A stretch of 64,000 nucleotides of DNA from Balanoglossus misakiensis (Eukaryota; Hemichordata), in assembly GCA_040954595.2 (NCBI GenBank), contig CM082577.2, forward strand, positions 5,766,001-5,830,000, written 5' to 3'. The notes below the pieces were generated by a model. It ran no database searches and was not told the DNA's origin. It was given only the letters and a program-made list of their open reading frames with translations. The position numbers were made by a program, and so were the translations under genes. Below are positions 11,752 through 22,200 of this stretch, in pieces (position 1 is the stretch's first letter; every line of letters starts with the position of its first letter).

Positions 11752-12083
11752 ACCTCGAATGGCGAGACTGACTTTTTATGCATTCACGTAACGGAACTCA
11801 AACTTTTTCGTCCTTTACATGTAAACGTACATTCATTGCAACAATGTGGTAAGCCTTAAACCCTGAATCTGTCATAAAATTGAACCAGAATTTTAACACG
11901 CCGCTATCGGACAAGTGACCTACCTCGAATGGCGAGACTGACTTTTTATGCATTCACGTAACGGAACACAAACTTTTTCGTCTTTTACATGCAACAATGT
12001 GGTAATTATTTGAGTTGTTCGCATTTCATGTTTAATACAGCCTTAAACCCCGAATCTCTCATAAAACTGAACCAGAATTTTAA
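11752..12083. repeat. Direct duplication of a ~145-160 bp unit
   Basis: Unit A (11752-11896) and unit B (11922-12083) both start with ACCTCGAATGGCGAGACTGA and share about 75 bases with about two mismatches. Both then contain AACAATGTGGTAA and end with a shared block, CCTTAAACC followed by AACCAGAATTTTAA. Unit B has a small insertion in the middle, and about 25 bases separate the units. The duplication ends just left of the perfect palindrome at 12100. Confidence 0.85.
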
Positions 12084-12099
12084 TTAGGGGAAGTTTGTC

Positions 12100-12243
12100 T
12101 TAACCGCCATTTTGGAAACAAGGTGCGTTGTGGGATAGAACTGGAGGTGTTTTGGAGGGATCTTACGTAAGCTTACGTAAGATCCCTCCAAAACACCTCC
12201 AGTTCTATCCCACAACGCACCTTGTTTCCAAAATGGCGGTTAA
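12100..12243. repeat. Perfect 144-bp palindrome (72-bp arms, no spacer)
   Basis: The sequence is its own reverse complement from 12100 to 12243. The centre lies in AAGCTT, between 12171 and 12172, flanked by two TTACGTAA words. Pairings were checked outward to T12100-A12243; the next pair (C12099-A12244) fails. The arm ends contain AAAATGGCGG, a YY1-like word. No target-site duplication is evident. It could be a foldback or terminal-inverted-repeat element, or an inverted duplication. Confidence 0.95.
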
Positions 12244-12418
12244 AACTAACACGCTATGGGACACAGGTTGCCAGATAAACATAATGAGGCAGGATGGTGT
12301 GAAGATAACAAGCTGAGGACAATAGATAGAAAATTCCTCTATTAGAAAGCCTATGCGAAATATAATCTACCTCAGAGATAAACTCCCTTTTGCATAGCCA
12401 GTTTGGTAGACTGTTGGG

Positions 12419-12598
12419 GCGTTCTCACTGTCACGTTTACACCGGTGCTACACTATGCTAGATTTGACACCGACGGAAAAAAACAAGTGAGAACGCTTTA
12501 CGCCAGTGCTGGGCCGGTGTTAATTTGCGACGGCGATGAGGGGTGGGTCAGGGCCAGTGCTGGGCCAGCGCTCCGAAGCAAATATGCAGTGAGAACGC
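12419..12598. mobile_element. Short element with 12-bp terminal inverted repeats
   Basis: The left end GCGTTCTCACTG and right end CAGTGAGAACGC are exact inverted repeats enclosing 156 bases, for 180 in total. A further copy of GTGAGAACGC sits inside near 12489. The GC-rich interior contains a partly repeated CCAGTGCTGGGCC motif. This looks like a MITE; no clear target-site duplication was seen. Confidence 0.6.
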
Positions 12599-13229
12599 AA
12601 AGATAAACAAACACCGTTCAAAAGCGCCACCTTGCAGTGACTTTCTGGTATGTTTATGTGGTATAGCCCATCGTCTTTGGTCAGTTTCTATTGTGAAGAC
12701 AATCACACTGGTCGCGAGTGGTTTTCTAACCTTTCGTGGTTAGCCAGGTCTGCAACACTTCTGCCTGCCACCAACTTTCAGAAGGTTCTCTCGATCGCAG
12801 AAAAGCTGAGGCATTTTTCATTTATGGATTAACATTCATTACTTCTAAACAATATCAAAACGGTCATGAAGACGACGAGAACAATAGAATTTAGCGTGCA
12901 CTAAAAAGCCGCACGGTACGTAAGGAACACTCGTTAAATACGCCTTGAGTTTCAAGGTGCCCCAACTCACAGTGTACAGGTATGCTTTGTTGTGCGGACG
13001 GTTTCAAGACACCCCCACTCCAATGCACATAAACAAAAAAGAAAGATGGCTGCTCACTAGGTCATGCAGTTTTCGAACGATTCTATCGCCATTAACGTAG
13101 ATGTAAGATGTATAATAATATAGTCCATGGGCCAGAGACCGAAACCCTCCCCCCCCCTGAGGATTTTTGCAGACATATATTTTTGGAAAGCCTATTTATC
13201 CAGCTGTCAGAATCAGGTTGTTTGCACTC

Positions 13230-13870
13230 ATATTAATGGTGGGTGTGGCCGTGAGGAGCGGTTGTCATGGTAACGATAGCATAATTTTAGGGGTACTCAT
13301 ACAGTTAAAAAATGATATATTTCAGGATCTGAGAAAGCTAGAGAAAAAATTTAAACATTGGGTCTTATAAAGTAGGGTACGGGCTATCCAATGATTACAT
13401 GACCGACAAGGTCAGAGGTCAAGTTCATCTTCAAAACGCGGGGTCAAAGTAAAAACTGCGCTATTTTTTGCATATCGATCATACATAGTTTCGATTTACT
13501 GGAAAACGGTTTGCTCGAGGAGGCTGTAAATTGGTCATCAGGTAGCATGGAACATTAGGTTTAAGAAAAATAAGCTGATTCACGTCTTTGATATTAAGTT
13601 ATATTAAAATTCTGTTACCATAACGACGGATAGCAGATTTTGCGAAAATCACAAAAATAAGAATCCTGCTATATCTTTGCTACCAATTAAGCTTTAGATA
13701 AAATTTAAACACTCAAACTTATAATGTCGGGTGCGAGCTTTTGATTGCTAAATTGAACTTTGGGGTTCAAGGTCAAGGTCATCCCCAAATTTCGGGTCAA
13801 AGTGACAAAATGGGCATTATGGACTTTGTTCAAAATGACATTTTACGGCGAGCGCTTACTACACTGTTGG
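13230..13870. repeat. Diverged direct repeat, period ~354 bp
   Basis: Two similar blocks, roughly 13260-13500 and 13615-13850, align at an offset of about 354. Shared features in the same order are a TACCATAACGA/CATGGTAACGA word, AAATTTAAAC followed by TTATAA (13347 and 13701), a GGTACGGGCT/GGTGCGAGCT word, and AAGGTCA-type words. No coding potential was seen. Probably the remnant of an old repeat or transposon. Confidence 0.6.
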
Positions 13871-14283
13871 GATAGGTAGGTAACATCACTGTTCAATGAA
13901 ATAAGTGTTTTCTTTTTCTATTACATATTGGCAATTAATGTTCAAGCCCTCGTATATTCAAAAATGCAATACTGAGTATGAAGACATTTAACCATCTGCA
14001 AAAGACATTGCAACCTCTCTTTCATTTCCACATGCCTATTTGCCAAATTAAATAAATTGCATGCTGCGAAACATCTAACAACACAAATCATCAAAAGGTT
14101 TGGGGAACATAATTATTTCTTCCCATGCACAGAAATTTAATTTGCTTGGTGAACAACCTAGTATTCCAATGCGTGTTGGAGCATATATTACAATATAGGT
14201 GGAGCACACAACTGTCAAAATCATTTTATGAATGAAATCTTCTAGTTGCTACATAATAAATTTTCTTTTCTATTTAATTACAG

Positions 14284-14464
14284 TGATGACAAAGAAATTT
14301 GTTCAGTCTGTAAAGAAAATTCAAGTCACCCTATGGTGGAATGTGATAGCTGTGGCCAATGGGAACACATTCACTGTGTTCCTAAATTGACAGTTAGGCA
14401 GGCCAAGCGCAAAAATTATTTGCACACATGTGTAATGTGTGGTCATCGGCAAAAGCAAGCTTAG
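14284..14464 (+). CDS. Isolated PHD-type zinc-finger exon (terminal exon, gene unknown)
   Basis: An acceptor (TTTAATTACAG) opens an exon encoding about 60 residues to a TAG stop. The zinc ligands are visible in PHD order: CSVC, then CDSC after eight residues, then HIHC, then CVMC (C4HC3). A conserved Trp sits two residues before the first His (W-E-H), as is usual in PHD fingers, which generally bind histone H3 tails. No upstream coding exon with a compatible splice phase was recognised in the preceding 4 kb. It may be the last exon of a small gene, a pseudogene, or part of a mobile element, since PHD-like fingers occur in some retroelement ORFs. A decayed LINE lies immediately downstream on the other strand. 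Confidence 0.5.
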
Positions 14465-14639
14465 TCATACACTTTCAATATTTGGTACAGATACAAGTAG
14501 TCTTTTTTTTTCTTTTAATATGATTGCAAAAGGTTTCATAACTACAAAAGTGTACATCAAAAGAATACCATGTACAAATCAATAGGACAAAAACAAAAAA
14601 AAATAGTTCAAAATTTTACATGTATTTTATCTACTTTAT

Positions 14640-15060
14640 ACCTCTGTCTAAACTCACACTTAAACATGATAATTAAAGGAAAATTCTTGTCAAGCAACCA
14701 GTATTTGTAGATACACCATTTACCAATTGAAATTAACAGATTTACAATGTTTTCTTCCATTCTTGAGAAGCTTTTGTTTGTATAACAAGTGAAAATTATA
14801 TCACAATTCTGTAGTTTGAACGTTTTGTCGATACTTTGTTGAACTGTATTGTTGATTCTCTACCAAAGATCCTTTGCCAAAGAACAATGCAAATACCTAT
14901 GTTCAAGAGAATCGGGGACTTTACAAAGCTCACAGTCCAACTTACTTTTTTCCAATAAAATAGATATTTTCTACATGGCAACAAGTAGTCTTTATTAGGT
15001 CAGCAGAAGTAAGAGTCTGTTTGAGACGAAGTTTATTGAACACAAATCAGTTTTTTAAGA
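14640..15060 (-). mobile_element. Decayed LINE reverse-transcriptase C-terminal remnant
   Basis: On the minus strand, several frames together give the end of a Tx1/L1-type LINE ORF2. Near 15050 a leucine- and threonine-rich stretch (KLRLKQTLTSADL) occurs. It is followed by KYLFYWKK and, in a shifted frame, a CELCKVPDSLEHRYLHCSLA segment ending in LW. That segment matches the typical zinc-knuckle plus HLxxxCxxxxxxW pattern at the end of such ORFs. Downstream is SIGKWCIYKYW, a decayed version of the usual I-x-K-x-I-Y-K-x-R motif. Frameshifts show it is dead. The boundaries are approximate. Confidence 0.6.
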
Positions 15061-15812
15061 TATTTCAACACGGTCACACCTACTACGGATGTGACAATCA
15101 TCATCAGATGATGGATTAAACAAGTAGCATAATGAATTTTGTCAACATTAAACTTCATAAACTTTCTTTCTGCATCTTTCCTTTTCTGGTACTTATAGAT
15201 GTCACTTTGCAATGGGCCTGTCATGAATTTTTGGCAATACCATTTTCGGCTGATCACATTTGATGATATGTTGTGTGTGGCTTTTCATTTTTTCCGTGAT
15301 CACAGCTTTTCCTTTATTAAATAATTTAACCCTGTGCAGCCCACAGTGCCCTCAGACGTCTTATATGGGTGCTGCTACTGCTTGAGCGCGAGCAGTTCAG
15401 CTGACTGGCAACTGACATAAATGCTATGTCAACACACAAGTGTAAAAGGAATAACAAAAAATAGTTATAAATAAAAAAAAATAAGATAATCAGACCATCT
15501 ATTTTGTTTATGTTTATTTCAAGACGAACTGTAGTTGCTGAAAAAAAATCTATATTTTTCTCTAAACCGTGTTCCAGAATATTCAGTAAGGTAAAATGTA
15601 GTGGAAATTTTATATTTTCATAATCATTTTAGCATCATTTGAAAGCCAATTTTTTTAGCCTTCATATGAAAATATGTTGCTGTAGTCAATTTTTAGCTCA
15701 TTTTGGTTATATTGAAGAAAAGAAATCACTGTCAGTCATTGAATAATATTTTCTAATTTGAGTGGAAAGTTCTGGTCTCCACTGTGGATTGTTATGCAAA
15801 TGAGCTGGGCTG
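15061..15812. other. AT-rich intergenic stretch; no gene seen
   Basis: No coding exon or RNA gene is recognised. The part left of about 15330 may belong to the decayed LINE on the minus strand. The stretch ends where the minisatellite begins. Confidence 0.5.
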
Positions 15813-16865
15813 CATCAACGCTATCAACACACATCAACGCCCATCAACAGGCATCAACGCTATCAACACACATCAACGCCCATCAACAGGCATCAACGCT
15901 ATCAACGCACATCAACAGGCATCAACGCTATCAACACACATCAACGCTATCAACAGGCATCAACGCCCATCAACAGGCATCAACGCTATCAACACACATC
16001 AACAGGCATCAACGCCCATCAACAGGCATCAACGCTATCAACACACATCAACGCACATCAACAGGCATCAACAGGCATCAACGCTATCAACACACATCAA
16101 CGCCCATCAACAGGCATCAACGCTATCAACACACATCAACAGGCATCAACGCCCATCAACAGGCATCAACGCTATCAACACACATCAACGCTATCAACGC
16201 ACATCAACAGGCATCAACGCCCATCAACAGGCATCAACGCTATCAACACACATCAACGCCCATCAACAGGCATCAACGCTATCAACACACATCAACAGGC
16301 ATCAACGCCCATCAACAGGCATCAACACACATCAACGCACATCAACAGGCATCAACGCCCATCAACAGGCATCAACGCCCATCAACAGGCATCAACAGGC
16401 ATCAACACACATCAACGCACATCAACAGGCATCAACGCCCATCAACAGGCATCAACGCTATCAACGCACATCAACAGGCATCAACGCCCATCAACAGGCA
16501 TCAACGCTATCAACACACATCAACAGGCATCAACGCCCATCAACAGGCATCAACACACATCAACGCACATCAACAGGCATCAACGCCCATCAACAGGCAT
16601 CAACGCCCATCAACAGGCATCAACAGGCATCAACACACATCAACGCACATCAACGCTATCAACACACATCAACTGCACATCAACGCCCATCAACAGGCAT
16701 CAACACACATCAACGCACATCAACAGGCATCAACGCCCATCAACAGGCATCAACGCTATCAACACACATCAACAGGCATCAACGCCCATCAATGCTATCA
16801 ACGCCCATCAATGCTATCAACGCCCATCAACACACATCAACGCCCATCAACACACATCAACGCCC
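15813..16865. repeat. Minisatellite of ATCAAC plus variable linker (~10-bp period)
   Basis: About 105 copies of the constant hexamer ATCAAC, each followed by one of a few linkers: ACAC, GCCC, AGGC, GCAC (10-bp unit) or GCT (9-bp unit). A single 5-bp TGCAC linker occurs near 16671, and near the right end some cores read ATCAAT. AGGC and GCCC often alternate; GCT is nearly always followed by ACAC or GCAC. A higher-order repeat of 228 bp is visible: the ten-linker order starting at 16321 recurs at 16549. Two forward frames stay open through the whole array, but only because unit and linkers lack stops; I see no gene. Confidence 0.97.
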
Positions 16866-18028
16866 GTGTTATAGCGAAACAAGTAACTGCTGTGGTGGTG
16901 AATGGTTGTTGTTGAGGGACGGAAAGTACAATGACTTCAAAAGCCTGTAACTCCAGGCTAACCTCGCTTGTGTTATACACACAGACTTCAACACCCTGAC
17001 TACTATCATCAATATGCATTAATAGTTGTAAACTTGTATCGACGCTATATTAAAACATTATACTTTTTTTTATTATTTCAAATGCAAATTATTTTTCTAT
17101 CTTGGACCAATGAGAATAAACCTTCCGAGCTGCTGCGAGTCAGCCCAAGACACGTGCGTTGTTGTGACTGGCTGTTTGGTTTGAGACTCCCTAAGTTATT
17201 GTAATCTCAATGTGCGGCCACTGAAATGAACTTCGCCGCAACCGTTGGACCATAGTTGGCTGGAGTTGGCTACTTGTTTTCAACAATTCTGTTTTACGCA
17301 TCTACTGTAAACACATGATAAAATGCGCAGTATTTAGCTTACTAACTAGCCTAGCTAGGTAGAAAGATGACGGATTGATTAGAAAAAAAAGCTGGCTGTC
17401 ACTTTCCCTCTTTCTTTGCAACTTTTTAAAGGGCCACTGCCTGCAGACCAAACTACTGGCCGAAACATTCTCGAAAGGGGGTGGGGTCAATTAAAGTAAT
17501 AATGAATGACAGTCCAACTTTCAAAATAACGATGATGATGATAATAATATACTTCTCACGCTGTGACATGGTAACAAAACCACTCTGGTGATTTAAAAGT
17601 CCAACACTCCTAACCGTCATCAATATTAAAAGGCATTTTCTCATATTTTTTTTAGAAAATGTTATGAAAGAACATGTTATTCAATTTATGTACATGTAGA
17701 TATCCAGTCATGCCTGGCTCTGAGGCTCGGCCCCTCAGGTCTGACCGGCAAAGCTAAGCCGTTTCAGAACCAGTGTACACCGTCCACACATGTTTTTTTA
17801 AAGACGGTATCTGATCTGTGACGCTTCAGAACCATCTTAATAGATATACTGGTATTCTCATGTTATGGTTTGAATTGAGTTGTAACATGGTTGTAACAAC
17901 TAGTCATTTTAGCATGCGCATGTTTTGTGATTAGAACAACCTCCAATAGCCTATCAACAGCTTTCTTTAGCTTCTTTGTAAAATTATAAATGGCCGAAAC
18001 AGGAGTTTGTGCTCATTGCGTTTGAGCT
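16866..18028. other. Intergenic; no gene seen
   Basis: No supported coding exon. Short open frames on either strand have no family resemblance. A GAT/ATA-rich patch lies near 17530-17550. Confidence 0.5.
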
Positions 18029-18129
18029 TAGTCTAGTATCTAGCCGTATTTTGTCAGCTATGCTTCCGAAACTAATTTTAGTTCTGGAAGCAAATCGGAC
18101 AAAATACGGCTAGATAGGCCTACTAGATA
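18029..18129. repeat. Imperfect ~100-bp hairpin (foldback element)
   Basis: The left arm TATCTAGCCGTATTTTGTC (ending at 18055) pairs with the right arm GACAAAATACGGCTAGATA (starting at 18098). Outside these, TAGTCTAG and CTACTAGATA continue the pairing after a 4-base bulge. Inside, GCTTCCGAAACTAA pairs with TTAGTTCTGGAAGC with two mismatches, so almost the whole 101 bases can fold into one stem. Confidence 0.85.
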
Positions 18130-18141
18130 GTTTGAGCTGTG

Positions 18142-18161
18142 CACGGTTACTAGTAACCGTG
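18142..18161. repeat. Perfect 20-bp palindrome
   Basis: CACGGTTACTAGTAACCGTG is exactly self-complementary. It begins 13 bases after the larger hairpin and is followed by further GGTAACCGTGGTAAC words, so it may be part of the same inverted-repeat-rich element. Confidence 0.8.
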
Positions 18162-19220
18162 AGCTGTGGTAACCGTGGTAACATCGCATGCACAGCACAT
18201 AGAAGTTCTAGGAAACAAACGCGTTTTATACACTTGCAGCAGCTTTGTGTGTTTGACTGTGATGAGAAAATGTTGGTGAAAAACAGGGGGGGGGGGGGAC
18301 GCAGGTTTCACAAAGGTGACCTTTACTATGCAAATTTTGTCAATCCCGATCGTATTGTCATTTTCGCTTGCGAAGAATGTTGTCTTGCTGGATGCCGAGT
18401 AAAAATAAACAACAAACAATGCTCCGAGCTTATCATCCCCAGGAATAGATCGAAGCCAATTACATGTGTGTTAAAAAGTGAAATACATTTGAAGTTGTTT
18501 AATCAGGGTCTATTATCATACAAATATCTCGGTTTATTGTTTTCTTGTAGATACACGTGGAGTAAACATGTATATACTAGTGCTTACTCTGTGTACTTAG
18601 TAATTTAGCTGCACAAACACGAACAAGGCAAGTTGGTACATGTACATTCGCGACACTATACGTCACAGGTTCCCGTGTTATAGTTTTTTAAATTTTAATA
18701 TGATACATACATATCATGGACCTCCATGATACATCTGTACATGATGTAGACCCGCTGAATATTCATAAGATGGAAATATTTGTGGAGCACGGTGATCAAT
18801 CACAACGCTCATCATGTTGGACACAACCATAACTAACTCACTTGCGATGATCGGTGTTTCCTTGATGAATTTATCAGCTTGGTATCTGTGGTACAGAAGT
18901 TAATTAAAAACATAAGAGCGTTGCATTTTTGTACTGAGTCATAAAGGTGCGCCTTGCAAATTGGACAGCGCAAGTATTTCTAAGGTGCGCCCCTCACACT
19001 ATGGCTTCTAGGATCGGATGGAATCGTCCAGGAAAAGCCCCCCAAAGAAATATCCCGGATGTTCATCTGCGCCTAAAATAGATTTTACGTCACGCGTCAC
19101 TTTCACCCAAACCGGAGTGGTTGTGGCCCATGTAATAATGTTCTCTTTTATTTCGTGACAACAACCAGAAGAAGTTTATAGGCAGTGAAACATTGAGCTG
19201 CAATCAACGCACGGGCAGCT

Positions 19221-22200
19221 ATGGCTGCTGATGAGACGAGAGAGGTTCCGAGGCTAGAAGATTTCCATGTGTCTGGGCAGTTGGGATTTGTCATGGAAAA
19301 CCCATTGGTACGTTTACATTTCATGTTTAGCCGGTCGGTATATTACACATGTAAGCCAGCGCACGTTGACACACGGATTTGTGCTGACTCAAAATAAAAG
19401 TCGTCGCTCTCATCGTCTTATTTAATCCATTGGATCTAGATTCTAAAGCCAGATTTATTTTACTTCACTTTCTGCAGTGATCATCACGTTCTTCGGCTGT
19501 TTCCACACGTAGGCAGGCATGCGCAAGGCGGCGGGTGTTGAGTATGCGTACCCGTGCGCATGATCACGTTCGCGTCCTTCGCCGGCGAAAGCTCTTGCCT
19601 GGCCTGTAATTAATAATTTACGTTTCCCTCGCCGGCTTGTAGCATGCTTTTACATCCGTAGGTCCGTACGAGACTATCGCTGTCAGCTCCGGCTCGGAAC
19701 ACGACAATCGCCGGCAACCGAGTCTTTCTGGGCGCTGCGATTTCAGCGAATATTGTTACTATAAACAAACATGTATATCGGTTATTCTTATTTCGCTTTT
19801 GACCCCACAGACATGAATGAAGTGTGAATCTTTTATTATTTGGTGGTACAATGAACTTGCGCAGTGCAAATTGCCGGTTGGAGGTCGAAGGCGACGGTAA
19901 ATTGTCGACCTCAGCATTTCTGGAGAGCTATACTTTCGATACGAGTCTCGAGACGGCTCGCCACCGCGGTTTTCATGTTGCAATTTTAGTTCGGGGTTCT
20001 TGTCCTGCCCACCTGAAGAGCCCCGATATCGAATCTAGATTTACGTTACTGGTACCATGGTCGCACTAGCTTGCTGGTACCCGACCGACCAGGCGGCCTG
20101 GCCCTGCGAACAGACGGTCAATCAACCTCACACTGCGAGGGCATGTGGATGAGCAGCAGTTCTGTCCGCGTCATTACCATGGTAACCTTGACCGTACCAT
20201 AGGTGACCGTACTGACTGTTGGTTATCTCATTCTGTGTGGCGGTAGTGGTTATCGATCAATAAATAAAGTGTTGTAATGTTTGCTGCTCGTGAGCAGTTC
20301 GTAGCATGGAGGTACTAGAGAGATGGTCGTAGCAGATTTACATCGCTTGCACCAAACAAGATGCAGCATGAATGTAGTGGTCAGAGCACAATGATCAACA
20401 AAATCAATATTCAGCTCACGTGAACTGATGCACTAAACATTGTTTATACTGATATTGGACTCTGGACTGCAACTTGTCCTTCAAGTCTTTTCGGGGAGTG
20501 TACGTAAAAAGACCCCGATGGTCTTAGAGGCTTCAAGAGCAGCTGAGCTATGAATTTTCAAACTTTCTTTTCAGTTGTTTATTTAGGTTGCTAGTGATGA
20601 TGATGGCAATAAATATACTGAACTGTCAACGTCTGTTTTCTTATTGCTGCAGCTTGAGTTGCCACCCTATTTCCATGTGTGGAATGAAATGGGAAGAGAA
20701 CTGAGCGATATGATTTATTATGGAACTATCCGGGATAAAATTCATGAGGTAAGATTTTTCAATTGGCCATTTGTTTTGCTTTCTGGAATGGATTTGAATT
20801 CCATGCAGAATATTGACAAAGTGACTCAATACAAAACAGAACATTGCCAGCTAAATGTACTGGTACGTTGATCTGTTTTCACATACCTGGACTGGCACTG
20901 GGAAATGAAAACCTCAGCCAACAGCAAGTGTTGATTGAATTGAAAAGAAAAAGATAACACATTTGACATTATCACGCATGTAATGCACAGTGTCTGGGAC
21001 GTCATATGCATGAGTGTTCAGATTGTATTCTGCAACATACAGTCCTACCATTGGGCCTGTTTTTAGAAAAGTGTATTGAACAGCTTTTGAATGTCGATCG
21101 TTATATTTATTTAGCACATCTCTCTGTTGTGCAAGTTCAAAATGGCTTTGTTGTGTCATTCCTCCACACAAGGCGAACAACCATCACTGTTCATCTCTAT
21201 TTTCAATTTCAAATATTCAAAGCAAATCATCCACTACCACTGATTATTGCATTTTCTGTTGCAGATGCCTCTTTTGGACCACAGTCTACTGGAAGGACAC
21301 CGGCAACTTCGACTGGCCCATCTCATCTTGTCTTGTCTGGCAAGCGGTTATGTCTGGATGGAAGGAGAACAAAATGTACCATCTGTAAGTTTTTCTATTT
21401 TTCTTGTTTTTTTTTTAATTTAGCGCAGTTATCAGTCTTCTTGCCTGGGCAATAACAGAGTAGCAGCCGCCTGTCTATAATTTTCTGAAAAACAAAAGGA
21501 ACTCATTAACATAACAATAATCTATATTGTTATGCAAATGACTTTTTTTCCATTCCAGAGACTTCCGGAAAGCCTAGCAGTACCACTTTGGAGCATTTCC
21601 CAGAAACTGGGAATACCAGCGGCAGTCGGAATGCATTACTCAGTGTGTCTCGCAAACTGGAAGCTCAAAGATCCTTCTGGACCAATTCATATTGAGTGAG
21701 AATTTTTGGTATTTCTTGTAACTTTTCTTTGGGGGGGGGGACTAATTTGAAAACCATACCTCAAACATTTTCTACATCTGTGATTTACTCAAATTCATTT
21801 TTATTGAAAAATCTTACCACCTAAGCAGTCTTCACGCAAAGAAAGTCGAGAGAGTCTCCTGTTTATGTTTGTATGTGTGCCTTTTGATTGTCTGCTGTTC
21901 TCAAGTAAGCTGTATTCACCCGTCGGTTGTTGCGCAGTTTCTATTCAACCCGAACCACAAGACAAACCATCCAATCTCACCACCTGTGCTTTTCAAATTT
22001 GTTCCAAATAAAAGCTGCGGAAGACATGACTCAGCTTCTCGGAGGATGGTCTTACAATTTGTAAAAAAAAACACCAGATAATTGGGATTCTGAAAATTGG
22101 TAAACACTCGGGCAATAAACGCACGACTATTATCTAAAGGATGCTCCACAGAAAGGAAAACAAGACAACCACCTGGCAAGACAAAGACTGTCTTGCCAGT

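Noticed and set aside
15813-16865. CRISPR-like array
   Set aside because: Regular repeats are present, but the units are 9-10 bp with tiny linkers and the window is clearly an animal nuclear genome.
15758-16950. Two overlapping ~385-codon open frames rich in His, Gln, Ser, Thr, Asn
   Set aside because: They are open only because the ATCAAC minisatellite units contain no stop in those frames. There is no splice context or domain, and two frames are open at once.
18132-18608. 158-codon open frame with several Cys residues
   Set aside because: Starts inside an inverted-repeat cluster, crosses a G10 run, has no recognisable domain or splice signals, and lies in a gene-poor stretch. Could be chance.
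22173-22199. Possible microRNA hairpin in an IDO intron
   Set aside because: The stem is only 11 bp with a 5-base loop, too short for a microRNA precursor.
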